A DNA stretch of 64,000 bases, from contig NZ_BBWV01000001.1 in NCBI RefSeq assembly GCF_000974785.1, forward strand, positions 2,170,001-2,234,000. The letters are read 5' to 3'. This stretch comes from Flavihumibacter petaseus NBRC 106054. GTDB taxonomy: Bacteria > Bacteroidota > Bacteroidia > Chitinophagales > Chitinophagaceae. Position 1 is the stretch's first letter, and every line of letters begins with the position of its first letter. The translations under genes were made by a program, and so were the position numbers. The notes beneath the pieces are model-generated. The model searched no databases, was not told the DNA's origin, and was given only the letters and a program-made list of their open reading frames with translations. Below are positions 52,158 to 60,939 of the stretch, in pieces.

Positions 52158-53816
52158 ATGAAACACTTAAAACATATAGCTGGAGCTGGCCTGATTGCAC
52201 TCCTGGTGGCTGGTTGTTCGAAAGACAAGCTGGATAAATTGCCCCAGGGAGAAGTGTCACAGGAAACTTTCTGGACCACCGAAAAGGAAGCCCGTCTCGC
52301 GCTGAATGCCTGTTATAATTTTGTGGATGGCACTTCATATAATGCATGGTACAATGATGGTTTTGCAGACAATGCCTATTGCCAATATCCCTGGGAGAGC
52401 AATGCGACAGCGGTGTCAGCAGGAAATATTAATGCAGCAACGATTGATATGGGTTACGATTTTACCGTTATCACCCGTTGTAATAACTTTCTGACCAATA
52501 TCGGTAAAGTGTCGATGGATGAGGATCTGAAAAAGCGTTACATAGCAGAGGCGCGTGCGTTGAGGGCATACCGTTATTTTCTCATGTCACAATATTTCGG
52601 AGCCATGCCGCTGGTTACCGAAACAGCACCCGATCCGTCGACACTGGATATTTCTCCAAAATCTCAGGAAGAGCTCTTCAGCTTTATTACTACTGAGCTG
52701 GGTGAATCAAGTACCGATCTGCCCGAATCGTATCCCGGTGGGGCTGGTACCGAAGTAGGCCGGGTAACCAGGTGGGCAGCGCTGGCATTGAAAGCTCGTG
52801 CACATTTGTACCACGGCGACTGGTCGGACGCAGCTGCTACAGCAAAGCTGATCATGGAGAGTAATCAATTCAAATTGTTCCGGATTGATGCCCTTACCGC
52901 CGAGGATATGAATGACGACTATTCCGGATTCGTAAATTTTGCTGACGACGCGGCGAAAACCAGATTCTACAAAGGTCTCCGCAGTTATGAAAAACAATTC
53001 TGGGCAGCAAACGAGAATAATCCTGAAGTAATCCTTGATGCCGGGTATATCCTCAACGACGAATATTATTATTCCAACGGCCTTCAGTTGTTGAATCCAC
53101 CTGCCTACCTGGGCGGCTGGAGTTCAATTGAACCCACGCAAGACCTGGTAGACGCTTATTGGGAAGTTGACGGAACGCCCTTTACACCGCCATCTGCAGA
53201 TACCCGTGCTGCCAATTTCAACAGCGGAGATCCAAACCCGGCTTATTACAACGAATTCAAAAACCGTGATACCCGCCTCTATGCTTCCATATTGTTTCCC
53301 GGTAACCCATGGAATTATGGAAAAATAAGTACTGTGGGATATTGGGACCAGGATGTTACCAAAACCGGCTACAATTTCCGTAAACTGGTGGATCCGAATT
53401 ATGTAGTGGCCTGGACTTCTCCCCAGAACTTTCAGCTGATCCGTTATGCTGAAGTGTTGCTCACATTTGCCGAGGCCCAGAATGAAGCAGTGGGCCCGGA
53501 CAGCGATGTTTTTGCCGCGCTGAATGATATTCGTGACCGTGTGGGTATGCCCGCTGTAGATGCCAGCCTGGGAAAGGATGCCCTTCGTGAAGTAATTCGT
53601 AACGAACGTCGTATTGAACTGGCAGAAGAAGGATTCAGGTATGATGATATGCGCCGCTGGAACCTGCTCAACAATATGCATGACCTGCACAATATCAATA
53701 ACCAGCTTGTACAGGAAAGAAAATGGGTAGAGAAATATAAACTATTGCCTTATCCCCAGGCAGCGGTTGACCGCAACCCGCTGCTGAAGGATGCCCAGGC
53801 TGCCAAGGGGTACTAG
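52158..53816 (+). CDS. SusD/RagB-family lipoprotein (PUL 2)
   Basis: 552 aa from MKHLKHIAGAG (ATG 52158; the frame is open upstream inside susC but adds no signal). Lipobox LLVAGC. SusD-type features: YIAEARALRAYRYFLMSQYF, RDRVGMPAVDASLGKDALRE, NERRIELAEEGFRYDDMRRW, and the end LLPYPQAAVDRNPLL. Glycan-binding lid of the preceding SusC. It starts 19 bases after susC. Confidence 0.96.
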   Translation: MKHLKHIAGAGLIALLVAGCSKDKLDKLPQGEVSQETFWTTEKEARLALNACYNFVDGTSYNAWYNDGFADNAYCQYPWESNATAVSAGNINAATIDMGYDFTVITRCNNFLTNIGKVSMDEDLKKRYIAEARALRAYRYFLMSQYFGAMPLVTETAPDPSTLDISPKSQEELFSFITTELGESSTDLPESYPGGAGTEVGRVTRWAALALKARAHLYHGDWSDAAATAKLIMESNQFKLFRIDALTAEDMNDDYSGFVNFADDAAKTRFYKGLRSYEKQFWAANENNPEVILDAGYILNDEYYYSNGLQLLNPPAYLGGWSSIEPTQDLVDAYWEVDGTPFTPPSADTRAANFNSGDPNPAYYNEFKNRDTRLYASILFPGNPWNYGKISTVGYWDQDVTKTGYNFRKLVDPNYVVAWTSPQNFQLIRYAEVLLTFAEAQNEAVGPDSDVFAALNDIRDRVGMPAVDASLGKDALREVIRNERRIELAEEGFRYDDMRRWNLLNNMHDLHNINNQLVQERKWVEKYKLLPYPQAAVDRNPLLKDAQAAKGY

Positions 53817-53858
53817 TAGTCAATTCGCAAACAACCCTTGTTAGTTTGGTTAAGATGG

Positions 53859-53896
53859 ATGGGAGGCCATCCTTGTCTAAGAATGGCCTCCTCCCA
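53859..53896 (+). terminator. Imperfect hairpin between susD and the fucose catabolic genes
   Basis: GGGAGGCCAT pairs with ATGGCCTCCTCCC with a small bulge; only a weak T tract follows. It may reduce transcription into the enzyme genes, like the terminator inside PUL 1. Confidence 0.5.
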
Positions 53897-53917
53897 TTAT
53901 TTGCCGATTTTTGTAAT

Positions 53918-54706
53918 ATGACCAATATGCCCCCTTCAACCATTCTCTCACAAAAAGTTATCCTGCTCACGGGCGGGGCTGATGGCATCGGTTGGGAATG
54001 CGCCAAAGCCTATGCCCGGGCCGGCGCCCATGTAATCATTGCCGATATCAGTGCCGGCGGACAGGAAAAGCTGGCGGAGCTTGAAGGCGATTACCACAGT
54101 TACTTTGTAACAGACCTGACCAGTGAGCAATCTGTGAAGGAGCTGTTTTCGGCTATTGAAAAACGGTATGAAAGGCTGGATGCAATACATAATAATGCCG
54201 GTCTTGCTCATCCATCCCTGGCACTTCATGAAACGACTGAAACCGAATGGGATAAGTTAATGTCCGTCAACCTGAAGGCAATTTTCTGGACAACGAAATA
54301 TGGTATAAACCTGCTGAAAGTTTCAAGGGGTTGTATACTACATACCAGCTCGCTGGTAGGGGAGATCGGGCAGCATAACCATGCTGCTTATGTAGCCACC
54401 AAAGGAGCCGTCAATGCGCTGACCAAAGCCATGGCCCTGGATTACGCAGCATTTGGCATCCGCGTAAATGCCATCGCACCTGCTGCAGTAAATACCCCGA
54501 TGCTGCGTGCCTGGAGCCTGGAACAGGAAAATTCGCCTGCTATCCGGGAATACCTCGACAAACTTCACCCGCTCGGAAAAATGCCAGATGGAGATGTGAT
54601 CGCTGATGCGGCTACTTTCCTCCTGAGTGATGCTGCCCGGTTCATCACCGGCTGTATCCTCCCCGTAAGCGGAGGCGCAGAGCTGGGTTATCGTTTTACC
54701 AACTAA
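53918..54706 (+). CDS. SDR dehydrogenase, probably L-fucose dehydrogenase
   Basis: 262 aa from ATG 53918. Classical short-chain dehydrogenase: nucleotide motif LLTGGADGIG, HNNAG, Ser in HTSSLVGE, Tyr158 and Lys162 in YVATK. The ending ITGCILPVSGGAELGY is close to that of the human L-fucose dehydrogenase HSD17B14 as I remember it (TGIELLVTGGAELGYG), and the next gene encodes L-fuconate dehydratase. It would oxidise L-fucose to L-fuconolactone with NAD(P)+. The alternative is 2-keto-3-deoxy-L-fuconate dehydrogenase, also an SDR of the same pathway. Confidence 0.8.
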   Translation: MTNMPPSTILSQKVILLTGGADGIGWECAKAYARAGAHVIIADISAGGQEKLAELEGDYHSYFVTDLTSEQSVKELFSAIEKRYERLDAIHNNAGLAHPSLALHETTETEWDKLMSVNLKAIFWTTKYGINLLKVSRGCILHTSSLVGEIGQHNHAAYVATKGAVNALTKAMALDYAAFGIRVNAIAPAAVNTPMLRAWSLEQENSPAIREYLDKLHPLGKMPDGDVIADAATFLLSDAARFITGCILPVSGGAELGYRFTN

Positions 54707-54726
54707 AAGCAACTATCAAACCTGAA

Positions 54727-55953
54727 ATGATTCTTAGAACAGCAACTGAAGACAGAAGATTTCCCTTACTGAATGGTGCAGGCAGTGATGCTGTACATAA
54801 GAACCCGCAATATGCTTATGCCGTCACCAGGCTTATGGATGATAGCGGCATCAGCGGAACAGGCCTCGCATTCACCCTGGGAGAAGGCAATGAGCTGGTC
54901 TGCAAAGCCATTCAGTTCTACGCCGAACAACTGGTGGGGAAAGACATTGAAGAGATCATGGCGGATTTCGGAACAACGTTCAGGTGTTTCGCCAATGCAC
55001 AGCAATTCCGCTGGCTGGGCCCGCACAAAGGTGTGGTACACCTCGCACTCGCTTCAGTAACCAATGCCTGTTTTGATCTCTGGGCAAAGAAACGCGGCGT
55101 TCCCCTGTGGAAGCTGCTGGTTGACCTTTCACCCGAAGCTATTATCAACCTGTTGGATTTTTCGTATCTCGATGAGGTTCTTACTCCTTCCGATGCACTG
55201 GCAATGTTGCAGCGGGAACAGGCACAACGCGAAAACCGGCAAGCCATTCTCCGTGAAGGGTACACTGCCTATGATACTTCAGTAGGCTGGTTCAACTATT
55301 CAGATGAGGAAGTGGTGCGGAACTGCCGCATTGCAGTAGACAAGGGCTTTCGTGCCTTGAAGCTTAAGGTGGGCTCTCCTGATGAAGACCGTGACGTTCG
55401 CCGCGCCATGCTCGTGCGGGAAGCTGCCGGCAATACCATAAAAGTGATGCTGGACGCTAATCAGCAATGGAGCCTTCCGCAGGCGATCAGGATGTGTAAT
55501 CGCCTTCGCGACATGAATCCCTATTGGATCGAAGAGCCTACTCACCCTGACGATATTCTTGCGCACGAGGTGCTGGCTGACTCCATCAAACCCTTTAAGC
55601 TGGCGCTGGGGGAGCATGTGCCCAATAGCATAATATTCAAGAACTACCTCCAGACCGGTTGTGCAGGATTTATCCAGGTCGACGCCGTGCGCGTGGGGGG
55701 TGTAAGCGAATTCCTGCTGGTCAGTTTGCTTTGCCGGAAATTTGGTGTTCCTGTTGTACCCCATGTTGGCGATATGGGCCAGTTGCACCAACACCTTGTA
55801 TTGGCGAATCATATCGTGATGGGGCATGAAGCACTGTTCCTTGAACATATTCCCCATCTCAAACAATATTTTGTGCATCCCGTTAACATTGAGCATGGTG
55901 TTTATCGCACCCCTCAGGAAGCGGGCAGCAGTTGTGATCTGTTACCCTTATGA
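54727..55953 (+). CDS. L-fuconate dehydratase (enolase superfamily)
   Basis: 408 aa. The N-terminal domain begins TEDRRFPLLNGAGSDAVHKN, as in fuconate dehydratases, with GTGLAFTLGEGNE. The mandelate-racemase-type barrel shows the KxK pair Lys212 and Lys214 (ALKLKVG), metal ligands Asp243 (MLDANQ), Glu269 (IEEPTHPDD) and the Glu of LGEH, and His346 in VPHVGD. It converts L-fuconate to 2-keto-3-deoxy-L-fuconate. Overlaps the symporter gene by 4 bases. Confidence 0.92.
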   Translation: MILRTATEDRRFPLLNGAGSDAVHKNPQYAYAVTRLMDDSGISGTGLAFTLGEGNELVCKAIQFYAEQLVGKDIEEIMADFGTTFRCFANAQQFRWLGPHKGVVHLALASVTNACFDLWAKKRGVPLWKLLVDLSPEAIINLLDFSYLDEVLTPSDALAMLQREQAQRENRQAILREGYTAYDTSVGWFNYSDEEVVRNCRIAVDKGFRALKLKVGSPDEDRDVRRAMLVREAAGNTIKVMLDANQQWSLPQAIRMCNRLRDMNPYWIEEPTHPDDILAHEVLADSIKPFKLALGEHVPNSIIFKNYLQTGCAGFIQVDAVRVGGVSEFLLVSLLCRKFGVPVVPHVGDMGQLHQHLVLANHIVMGHEALFLEHIPHLKQYFVHPVNIEHGVYRTPQEAGSSCDLLPL

Positions 55954-57602
55954 TCGGACGTCTTGATACCTGGATCGCCGTTGGCTATATTGTCGCCATC
56001 GTAGCCGTCGGCCTCTTTGCCGGACTGAACAAAAAAGCCGCCGGCAGTCAGGGTGAGCCAGGAGGCTACTTCCTTGCCGGCAGGAGCCTGCGCTGGCCTA
56101 TGATCGGCCTGGCTTTATTCGCCACCAATATTTCCTGCCTTCACCTTGTCAGCCTTGCCCAGAGTGGTTTCGATACCGGATTGCTGAACGGCAATTTTGA
56201 ATGGATGGCAGCTTTTACACTCATCCTGCTCGCACTTTTCTTTGTTCCCTTCTATATCCGTTCCGGCATTTCCACTTTGCCGGACTTCCTGGAAAAACGA
56301 TACAACCGTGCCTGCCGCGACTGGCTGGCTTTCATTTCGATCATATCCGCCATCATCATCCATATTGCTTTTTCCTTTGTGGCCGGCGGTATTGTGCTCG
56401 AAACGTTATTTGGCATCAATATGTATACGGCGATCATTGTGATTGCCCTGCTGACCGGTGCGTATACCATCATTGGCGGGTTGAAGGCAGTGGTGGTCAC
56501 CGAATCGATCCAAAGCATTGTATTGATCGGCGGGGCGATCATTATCACCTGTTTCTGCTGGAACAAGGTGGGCGGTTGGGAGCAAATGAAATCTACTCTT
56601 GCCGCCCACCAGGCGCTGGACAAGATCGATATGCTGCGGCCTGCGGGTGATCCCGGTGGGATGTCATGGGTGGCAGTTTTTCTCGGGTACCCGGTGCTGG
56701 GCATCTGGTATTGGTGTGCCGATCAGACGATCGTTCAGCGGACACTCGGGGCGAAGGATGAAAATCATGCACGGGTAGGCGCACTGTTCTGCGGGTTTAT
56801 TAAAATATTACCGGTTTTCATTTTTGTTCTTCCGGGACTTTGTGCCTTTGCGTTGTATAAGACGCATGCGCTCGACCTGAGCAGTTTGCAACAGTTGGCA
56901 CCAGATGGAACAACACAGCTGAATTCCAAAGGCATCTATACGTTGATGATCACGCAGCTGTTGCCACCCGGACTGGTAGGGATCCTGGTGGCCGCATTGC
57001 TGTCCGGGCTCATGAGCCAGATCGCCGGAGCATTGAATTCAATTGCAACGCTCGGCAGCTATGATCTATATAAAAGGTTTCGGCCCGATACACCTGAAAA
57101 GCAATTGGTGAAAGTCGGCCGCTGGACAGCCGGAATTGCATTGCTGCTGTCAATCGCATTGCTTCCTTTGCTCAACCGGTATGAAAGCTTGTTTGCAGGA
57201 ATCAATGATGTTATCGCCCATATCGCACCGCCCATCACCTGTGTGTTCCTGTTAGGTATATTCTGGAAGAAAGCTTCCGGGAAAGCCGCTGCCTGTACCT
57301 TGTGGATTGGTTCTGCACTGGGTGCACTGGTCTTTGCTATCGGTAAACTGGCGCCTGAAACGGCATTGGCTAAAATCTCCTTTATGATCATGGCTTTTTA
57401 CCTTTTCATCACCTGTGTACTGATCCAGGTAGTGTTATCATTTGTTTTTCCTGTTCAGCATACTGCAGACAGCGAAACCTTATACTGGAAATCATTTCGC
57501 GAACCGCTTTCAGCAAAGGGATGGCCCGGGCCGGGTAACTATAAATTCCTGTCGTTTTTACTGCTCGCAATCATGGCAGTATTGTACTGGATATTTCAAT
57601 AA
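55950..57602 (+). CDS. Sodium:solute symporter (SSS family), probable fucose transporter
   Basis: 550 aa with about 14 membrane helices. SSS features include the opening VGYIVAIVAVGLFAG, YFLAGRSLRWPMIGLALFAT, the GAYTIIGGLKAVVVTESIQ segment typical of SGLT-like carriers, and ADQTIVQRTLGAK. It starts inside the stop of the fuconate dehydratase gene (ATGA). Given its position it probably brings released L-fucose from periplasm to cytoplasm with sodium; substrate is inferred from context. Confidence 0.92.
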   Translation: MIGRLDTWIAVGYIVAIVAVGLFAGLNKKAAGSQGEPGGYFLAGRSLRWPMIGLALFATNISCLHLVSLAQSGFDTGLLNGNFEWMAAFTLILLALFFVPFYIRSGISTLPDFLEKRYNRACRDWLAFISIISAIIIHIAFSFVAGGIVLETLFGINMYTAIIVIALLTGAYTIIGGLKAVVVTESIQSIVLIGGAIIITCFCWNKVGGWEQMKSTLAAHQALDKIDMLRPAGDPGGMSWVAVFLGYPVLGIWYWCADQTIVQRTLGAKDENHARVGALFCGFIKILPVFIFVLPGLCAFALYKTHALDLSSLQQLAPDGTTQLNSKGIYTLMITQLLPPGLVGILVAALLSGLMSQIAGALNSIATLGSYDLYKRFRPDTPEKQLVKVGRWTAGIALLLSIALLPLLNRYESLFAGINDVIAHIAPPITCVFLLGIFWKKASGKAAACTLWIGSALGALVFAIGKLAPETALAKISFMIMAFYLFITCVLIQVVLSFVFPVQHTADSETLYWKSFREPLSAKGWPGPGNYKFLSFLLLAIMAVLYWIFQ

Positions 57603-57615
57603 TTCATTTTTGTAT

Positions 57616-58926
57616 ATGATCAACAGAATTAAGCAGCATTTAGTGGTGGGTGTCCTTGCCCTGCTGGCTCTTTCCGCCGCAGCACAGGAAAAAACGCCTG
57701 CTGCTGTTATCAGGGACTTTCAGAACAGGAAGTTCGGTATGTTCATTCACTGGGGGCCGGTAAGCCTGCGCGGTACTGAAATTGGATGGTCCCGCGGGGA
57801 CCAGGTTCCGGCTGCTGAATATGATTCACTCTATAAAGAGTTCGATCCGGTTCTTTTTGATGCTGATGCCATAGCCGCACTCGCTGCATCTGCTGGAATG
57901 AAATACCTTACCATAACAGCAAGGCACCATGATGGTTTCTGCCTCTGGCCAACGGCATTCACTTCCTACAATATCAAGAATACTCCTTACAAAAAGGATA
58001 TTGTCGGTGCACTGGCGAAAGCCTGCCGGAAAAGGGGACTCAAATTCTGTATTTATTATTCCGTGCTCGATTGGTATCATCCCGATTACCCGATGCACAG
58101 CCCTTCCCAGAAAGCACCGGATACCAACTCGGATATGAGCCGGTATGTGCTGTTCATGAAAAATCAGTTGAAAGAACTGATCACGCAATACGATCCCTAC
58201 ATGTTGTGGTTTGATGGCGCGTGGGAGTCACCCTGGACGGAAGCGATGGGGCGCGACATGTATGCCTATCTTAAAAAACTCAAGCCGGATGTGATCACCA
58301 ACAACAGGCTGGGTAAGGTAATGGCAGGAATGTCAAATGAAAAGATTGACCTGTCTAGAATGGTGGGCGATTACGACACGCCGGAACAAATAGTGGGGAA
58401 GCTTAATATGGAAACACCCTGGGAAAGCAGTTTTACCATCTGCAAACAATGGGCCTGGAAACCAAACGATCCAATGAAATCACTGAACCAATGCCTGTCC
58501 ATCATTGCGCAAACGGTAGGCGGCAACGGCAACCTGTTGCTGAATATCGGTCCCATGCCAGACGGCCGGGTGGAGGCAAGGCAGGCGACAAGACTTCGCG
58601 AGATCGGAGCCTGGCTGAAACAAAACGGGGAAGCGGTATACAATACCCTCGGCGGTCCTTATGAACCCAATGAGGTGTATGCAACAACAAGAAAAGGCAA
58701 TACCATATTTCTTTTTGTTTTGAAAACCGATACGGCTTCATTGGTCCTGAAGCCAATTCCTGGCCGGGCGGTAAAAAATGCTTCCATTATTGGTGGTGGT
58801 TCGTTGACTATCGGAGTAAATGGTGCCGGAATAGCTGTGCCACTTCCTGACCGGACGGACCGGTTACCCTATGTGATCCGGCTCGAGCTGGATGGCTCTG
58901 CTGAAAATCTTCCGTTAATACCTTAA
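57616..58926 (+). CDS. GH29 alpha-L-fucosidase (first)
   Basis: 436 aa from ATG 57616, which opens the signal peptide (IKQHLVVGVLALLALSAAAQ); the longer open frame upstream lies inside the symporter gene. GH29 motifs: FGMFIHWGPVSLRGTEI, LTITARHHDGFCLW and nucleophile Asp200 in MLWFDGAWE. The catalytic domain covers about 25-340, followed by a small C-terminal beta domain. It releases L-fucose from glycan ends in the periplasm or at the surface. Confidence 0.93.
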   Translation: MINRIKQHLVVGVLALLALSAAAQEKTPAAVIRDFQNRKFGMFIHWGPVSLRGTEIGWSRGDQVPAAEYDSLYKEFDPVLFDADAIAALAASAGMKYLTITARHHDGFCLWPTAFTSYNIKNTPYKKDIVGALAKACRKRGLKFCIYYSVLDWYHPDYPMHSPSQKAPDTNSDMSRYVLFMKNQLKELITQYDPYMLWFDGAWESPWTEAMGRDMYAYLKKLKPDVITNNRLGKVMAGMSNEKIDLSRMVGDYDTPEQIVGKLNMETPWESSFTICKQWAWKPNDPMKSLNQCLSIIAQTVGGNGNLLLNIGPMPDGRVEARQATRLREIGAWLKQNGEAVYNTLGGPYEPNEVYATTRKGNTIFLFVLKTDTASLVLKPIPGRAVKNASIIGGGSLTIGVNGAGIAVPLPDRTDRLPYVIRLELDGSAENLPLIP

Positions 58927-58935
58927 TTCCAGTAC

Positions 58936-59364
58936 ATGCGATTTGCTTCATTGTCTGAAAAAATATTATTGCTGGTGTGCTGTCTGTCCATCTTGTCGTC
59001 TTCCTGCAGGAATGCAGAAGTGACGGCAGTCCGGTATGGAATGGTCACGGGTATAAAGGCTGATAAGATCGGTAAGTATAAAGTGCTGCACGATAGTATC
59101 TGGCCTGGAGTGGTCAGCAAAATTCAAGATTGTAATATCCGCAATTATTCGATTTACCAGAAGGAGATTGGTGGGCAGTATTATCTCTTCAGTTATTTTG
59201 AATATACCGGTAAAGATTTTAAAGCCGATATGATGAAAATGGCGGCAGACAGCACCACCCAATTATGGTGGAAAGAAACTGCGCCCCTGCAGCAGCCGCT
59301 TCCCGAAGCCGCTTTGAAAAATGAAACATGGACAACCATGGAGGAAGTATTTTATCTGAAATAA
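58936..59364 (+). CDS. Secreted L-rhamnose/L-fucose mutarotase-like lipoprotein
   Basis: 142 aa. RhaM-family (PF05336) core: YGMVTGIKADKIGKYKVLHD with the His-Trp motif HDSIWPGV, YSIYQKEIGGQYYLFSYFEY, and LWWKETAPLQQPLP. Unusually it has an N-terminal lipoprotein signal (LLLVCCLSILSSS before Cys24), whereas characterised RhaM and FucU proteins are cytoplasmic and about 104 aa. Placed between two secreted fucosidases, it probably speeds anomer conversion of fucose outside the inner membrane so that the symporter receives the right form. Confidence 0.85.
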   Translation: MRFASLSEKILLLVCCLSILSSSCRNAEVTAVRYGMVTGIKADKIGKYKVLHDSIWPGVVSKIQDCNIRNYSIYQKEIGGQYYLFSYFEYTGKDFKADMMKMAADSTTQLWWKETAPLQQPLPEAALKNETWTTMEEVFYLK

Positions 59365-59380
59365 AAATGAATTATCTGAT

Positions 59381-60883
59381 ATGAATAAACGACTATGGAT
59401 CATGGCGTTGTTTGCCCTGATCGCTACAAAAGGATTTACACAAATTCAGGAGCCCGGTACCAAACCCAATGCGGCACAGGCCGCAATGATCAAAAGAGGC
59501 TATGGCATGTTTATGCACTTTGGCCTCAATACGTTTACTGATGATGAATGGTCTGATGGCACCACTCCGGTTGAAAAGTACAATCCCACCCACCTTGATC
59601 CGGATCAGTGGGTACGCACAGCAAGGGACGCAGGTTTCCGGTATGTCTTACTGATCACCAAACACCATGATGGCTTCTGCCTCTGGGACAGTAAATACAC
59701 TACCTATGATGTGGGGTCGGCTCCCGTTAAGACAGATGTGGTGAAAGCGGTTTCCGAAGCCTGCAAAAAGTATGGTCTTCAGTTCGCCATTTATTATTCC
59801 CTGTGGGACCGGCATGAGCCTTCCTATAAGGAGAAGGACCCACAGCAGTATATCAATTATATGCTGAACCAGCTGACCGAGCTGTTCACCAACTATGGTA
59901 CCATTTGTGAGCTTTGGCTGGATGGCGGTTGGGACAGAAAGCCCGGCGACTGGGGCGTTGACCAGGTATACAAGCTCGTTAAAAAATACAATCCCGCCTG
60001 TGCGGTCAGTGTGAACCATACGATTGTTAATGAAGAGGGACAACGGCACTTTACCGTTCCCTCCAATATGACGGAAGACAATAAATATTTCTTCCAGTAT
60101 TTTCCCAGCGACTTCCGGCTTTGGGATCCCAAGCTCATTACAAAATTCGACAAGAAGCAATACCTGCACCAGGGCAAATCGTACTATATGCCATTTGAGC
60201 ACACGATCTGCCTCAGCAAGCGCTGGAACTGGTTTCAGAAATCCGTTCAGCAGCCCGTGCGCGACCAGGATGAGCTGGAAGAACTGTTTTACTGGTGTAC
60301 CGACAATGACAACAGTCTCGTGGTAAATGTGCCACCGGATGCTTCCGGCAGGATAAGGGAATATGAAGCCAACGCTGTCATTGAGCTTGGTAAGAGACTT
60401 GGTCTTGCGCTGAAAAAACCGCTTCCTAAAAACGGAAGATTTATTTCTTTCAACCAGCCGGTAACGGCCAGCAGTAGCGGAAAAGGAGAAAAACGCCCAT
60501 TTGAGGCGGGCGCCATCAATGACGGAAAACTTGACAGCCGCTGGGAAGCAGCAGCGACGGATAGTACTGCGTCGTTGGTGATGAACCTGGATCCTTCGGA
60601 GACCTTTAATAAGATCAGCATATTCGAATACCAGGATTTCAGAGATCTGCCCGATGGGTTTTCCAATATCCGCGTTCCGCGAATACAGGAATATGCAGTC
60701 GATATTGAAGTTAACGGCGGATGGGAAACAATCTTTCTCGGCGACCAGCCAATGGGTGACTGCAAGGTGATCCGCCTGCCGCGCAGCTACGCGACCGGAA
60801 AACTTCGCTTCAGGGTCATCAGAACTAATGGCACGCCCTCCATCAATGAGATCTGTGTAATTAACACCCTGAAGAAAAAATAG
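59381..60883 (+). CDS. GH29 alpha-L-fucosidase with C-terminal discoidin-like domain (second)
   Basis: 500 aa. Signal peptide MNKRLWIMALFALIATKGFT. GH29 core at 30-345 with GMFMHFGLNTFTDDEW, LLITKHHDGFCLWDSKY and nucleophile Asp181 in ELWLDGGW; the wording is of the GH29 subfamily B kind, which favours branched alpha-1,3/1,4-fucosyl links. Residues 360-500 form a carbohydrate-binding discoidin-like domain (INDGKLDSRWEAAATDSTAS). The differing core suggests a different linkage preference from the first fucosidase. A terminator follows at 60900. Confidence 0.93.
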   Translation: MNKRLWIMALFALIATKGFTQIQEPGTKPNAAQAAMIKRGYGMFMHFGLNTFTDDEWSDGTTPVEKYNPTHLDPDQWVRTARDAGFRYVLLITKHHDGFCLWDSKYTTYDVGSAPVKTDVVKAVSEACKKYGLQFAIYYSLWDRHEPSYKEKDPQQYINYMLNQLTELFTNYGTICELWLDGGWDRKPGDWGVDQVYKLVKKYNPACAVSVNHTIVNEEGQRHFTVPSNMTEDNKYFFQYFPSDFRLWDPKLITKFDKKQYLHQGKSYYMPFEHTICLSKRWNWFQKSVQQPVRDQDELEELFYWCTDNDNSLVVNVPPDASGRIREYEANAVIELGKRLGLALKKPLPKNGRFISFNQPVTASSSGKGEKRPFEAGAINDGKLDSRWEAAATDSTASLVMNLDPSETFNKISIFEYQDFRDLPDGFSNIRVPRIQEYAVDIEVNGGWETIFLGDQPMGDCKVIRLPRSYATGKLRFRVIRTNGTPSINEICVINTLKKK

Positions 60884-60899
60884 GTGTCGGATAAATGGG

Positions 60900-60938
60900 A
60901 ATGCCGTCAACAAAGCCTACTTTGTTGCGGCATTTTTT
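60900..60938 (+). terminator. Terminator after the second fucosidase
   Basis: AATGCCG-t-CAACAAAG, CCTA loop, CTTTGTTG-CGGCATT and six T: 15 paired bases with one bulge. It covers the first potential ATG codons of the DUF1080 gene. Confidence 0.88.
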
Positions 60939-60939
60939 A

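Noticed and set aside
57442-57615. N-terminal extension of the first fucosidase
   Set aside because: These 58 codons overlap the symporter gene and lack signal character; a proper signal peptide begins at 57616.
59648-60913. 421-codon open frame antisense to the second fucosidase
   Set aside because: It mirrors a clear GH29 gene, has no domain-like pattern and arises from the codon use of the sense strand.
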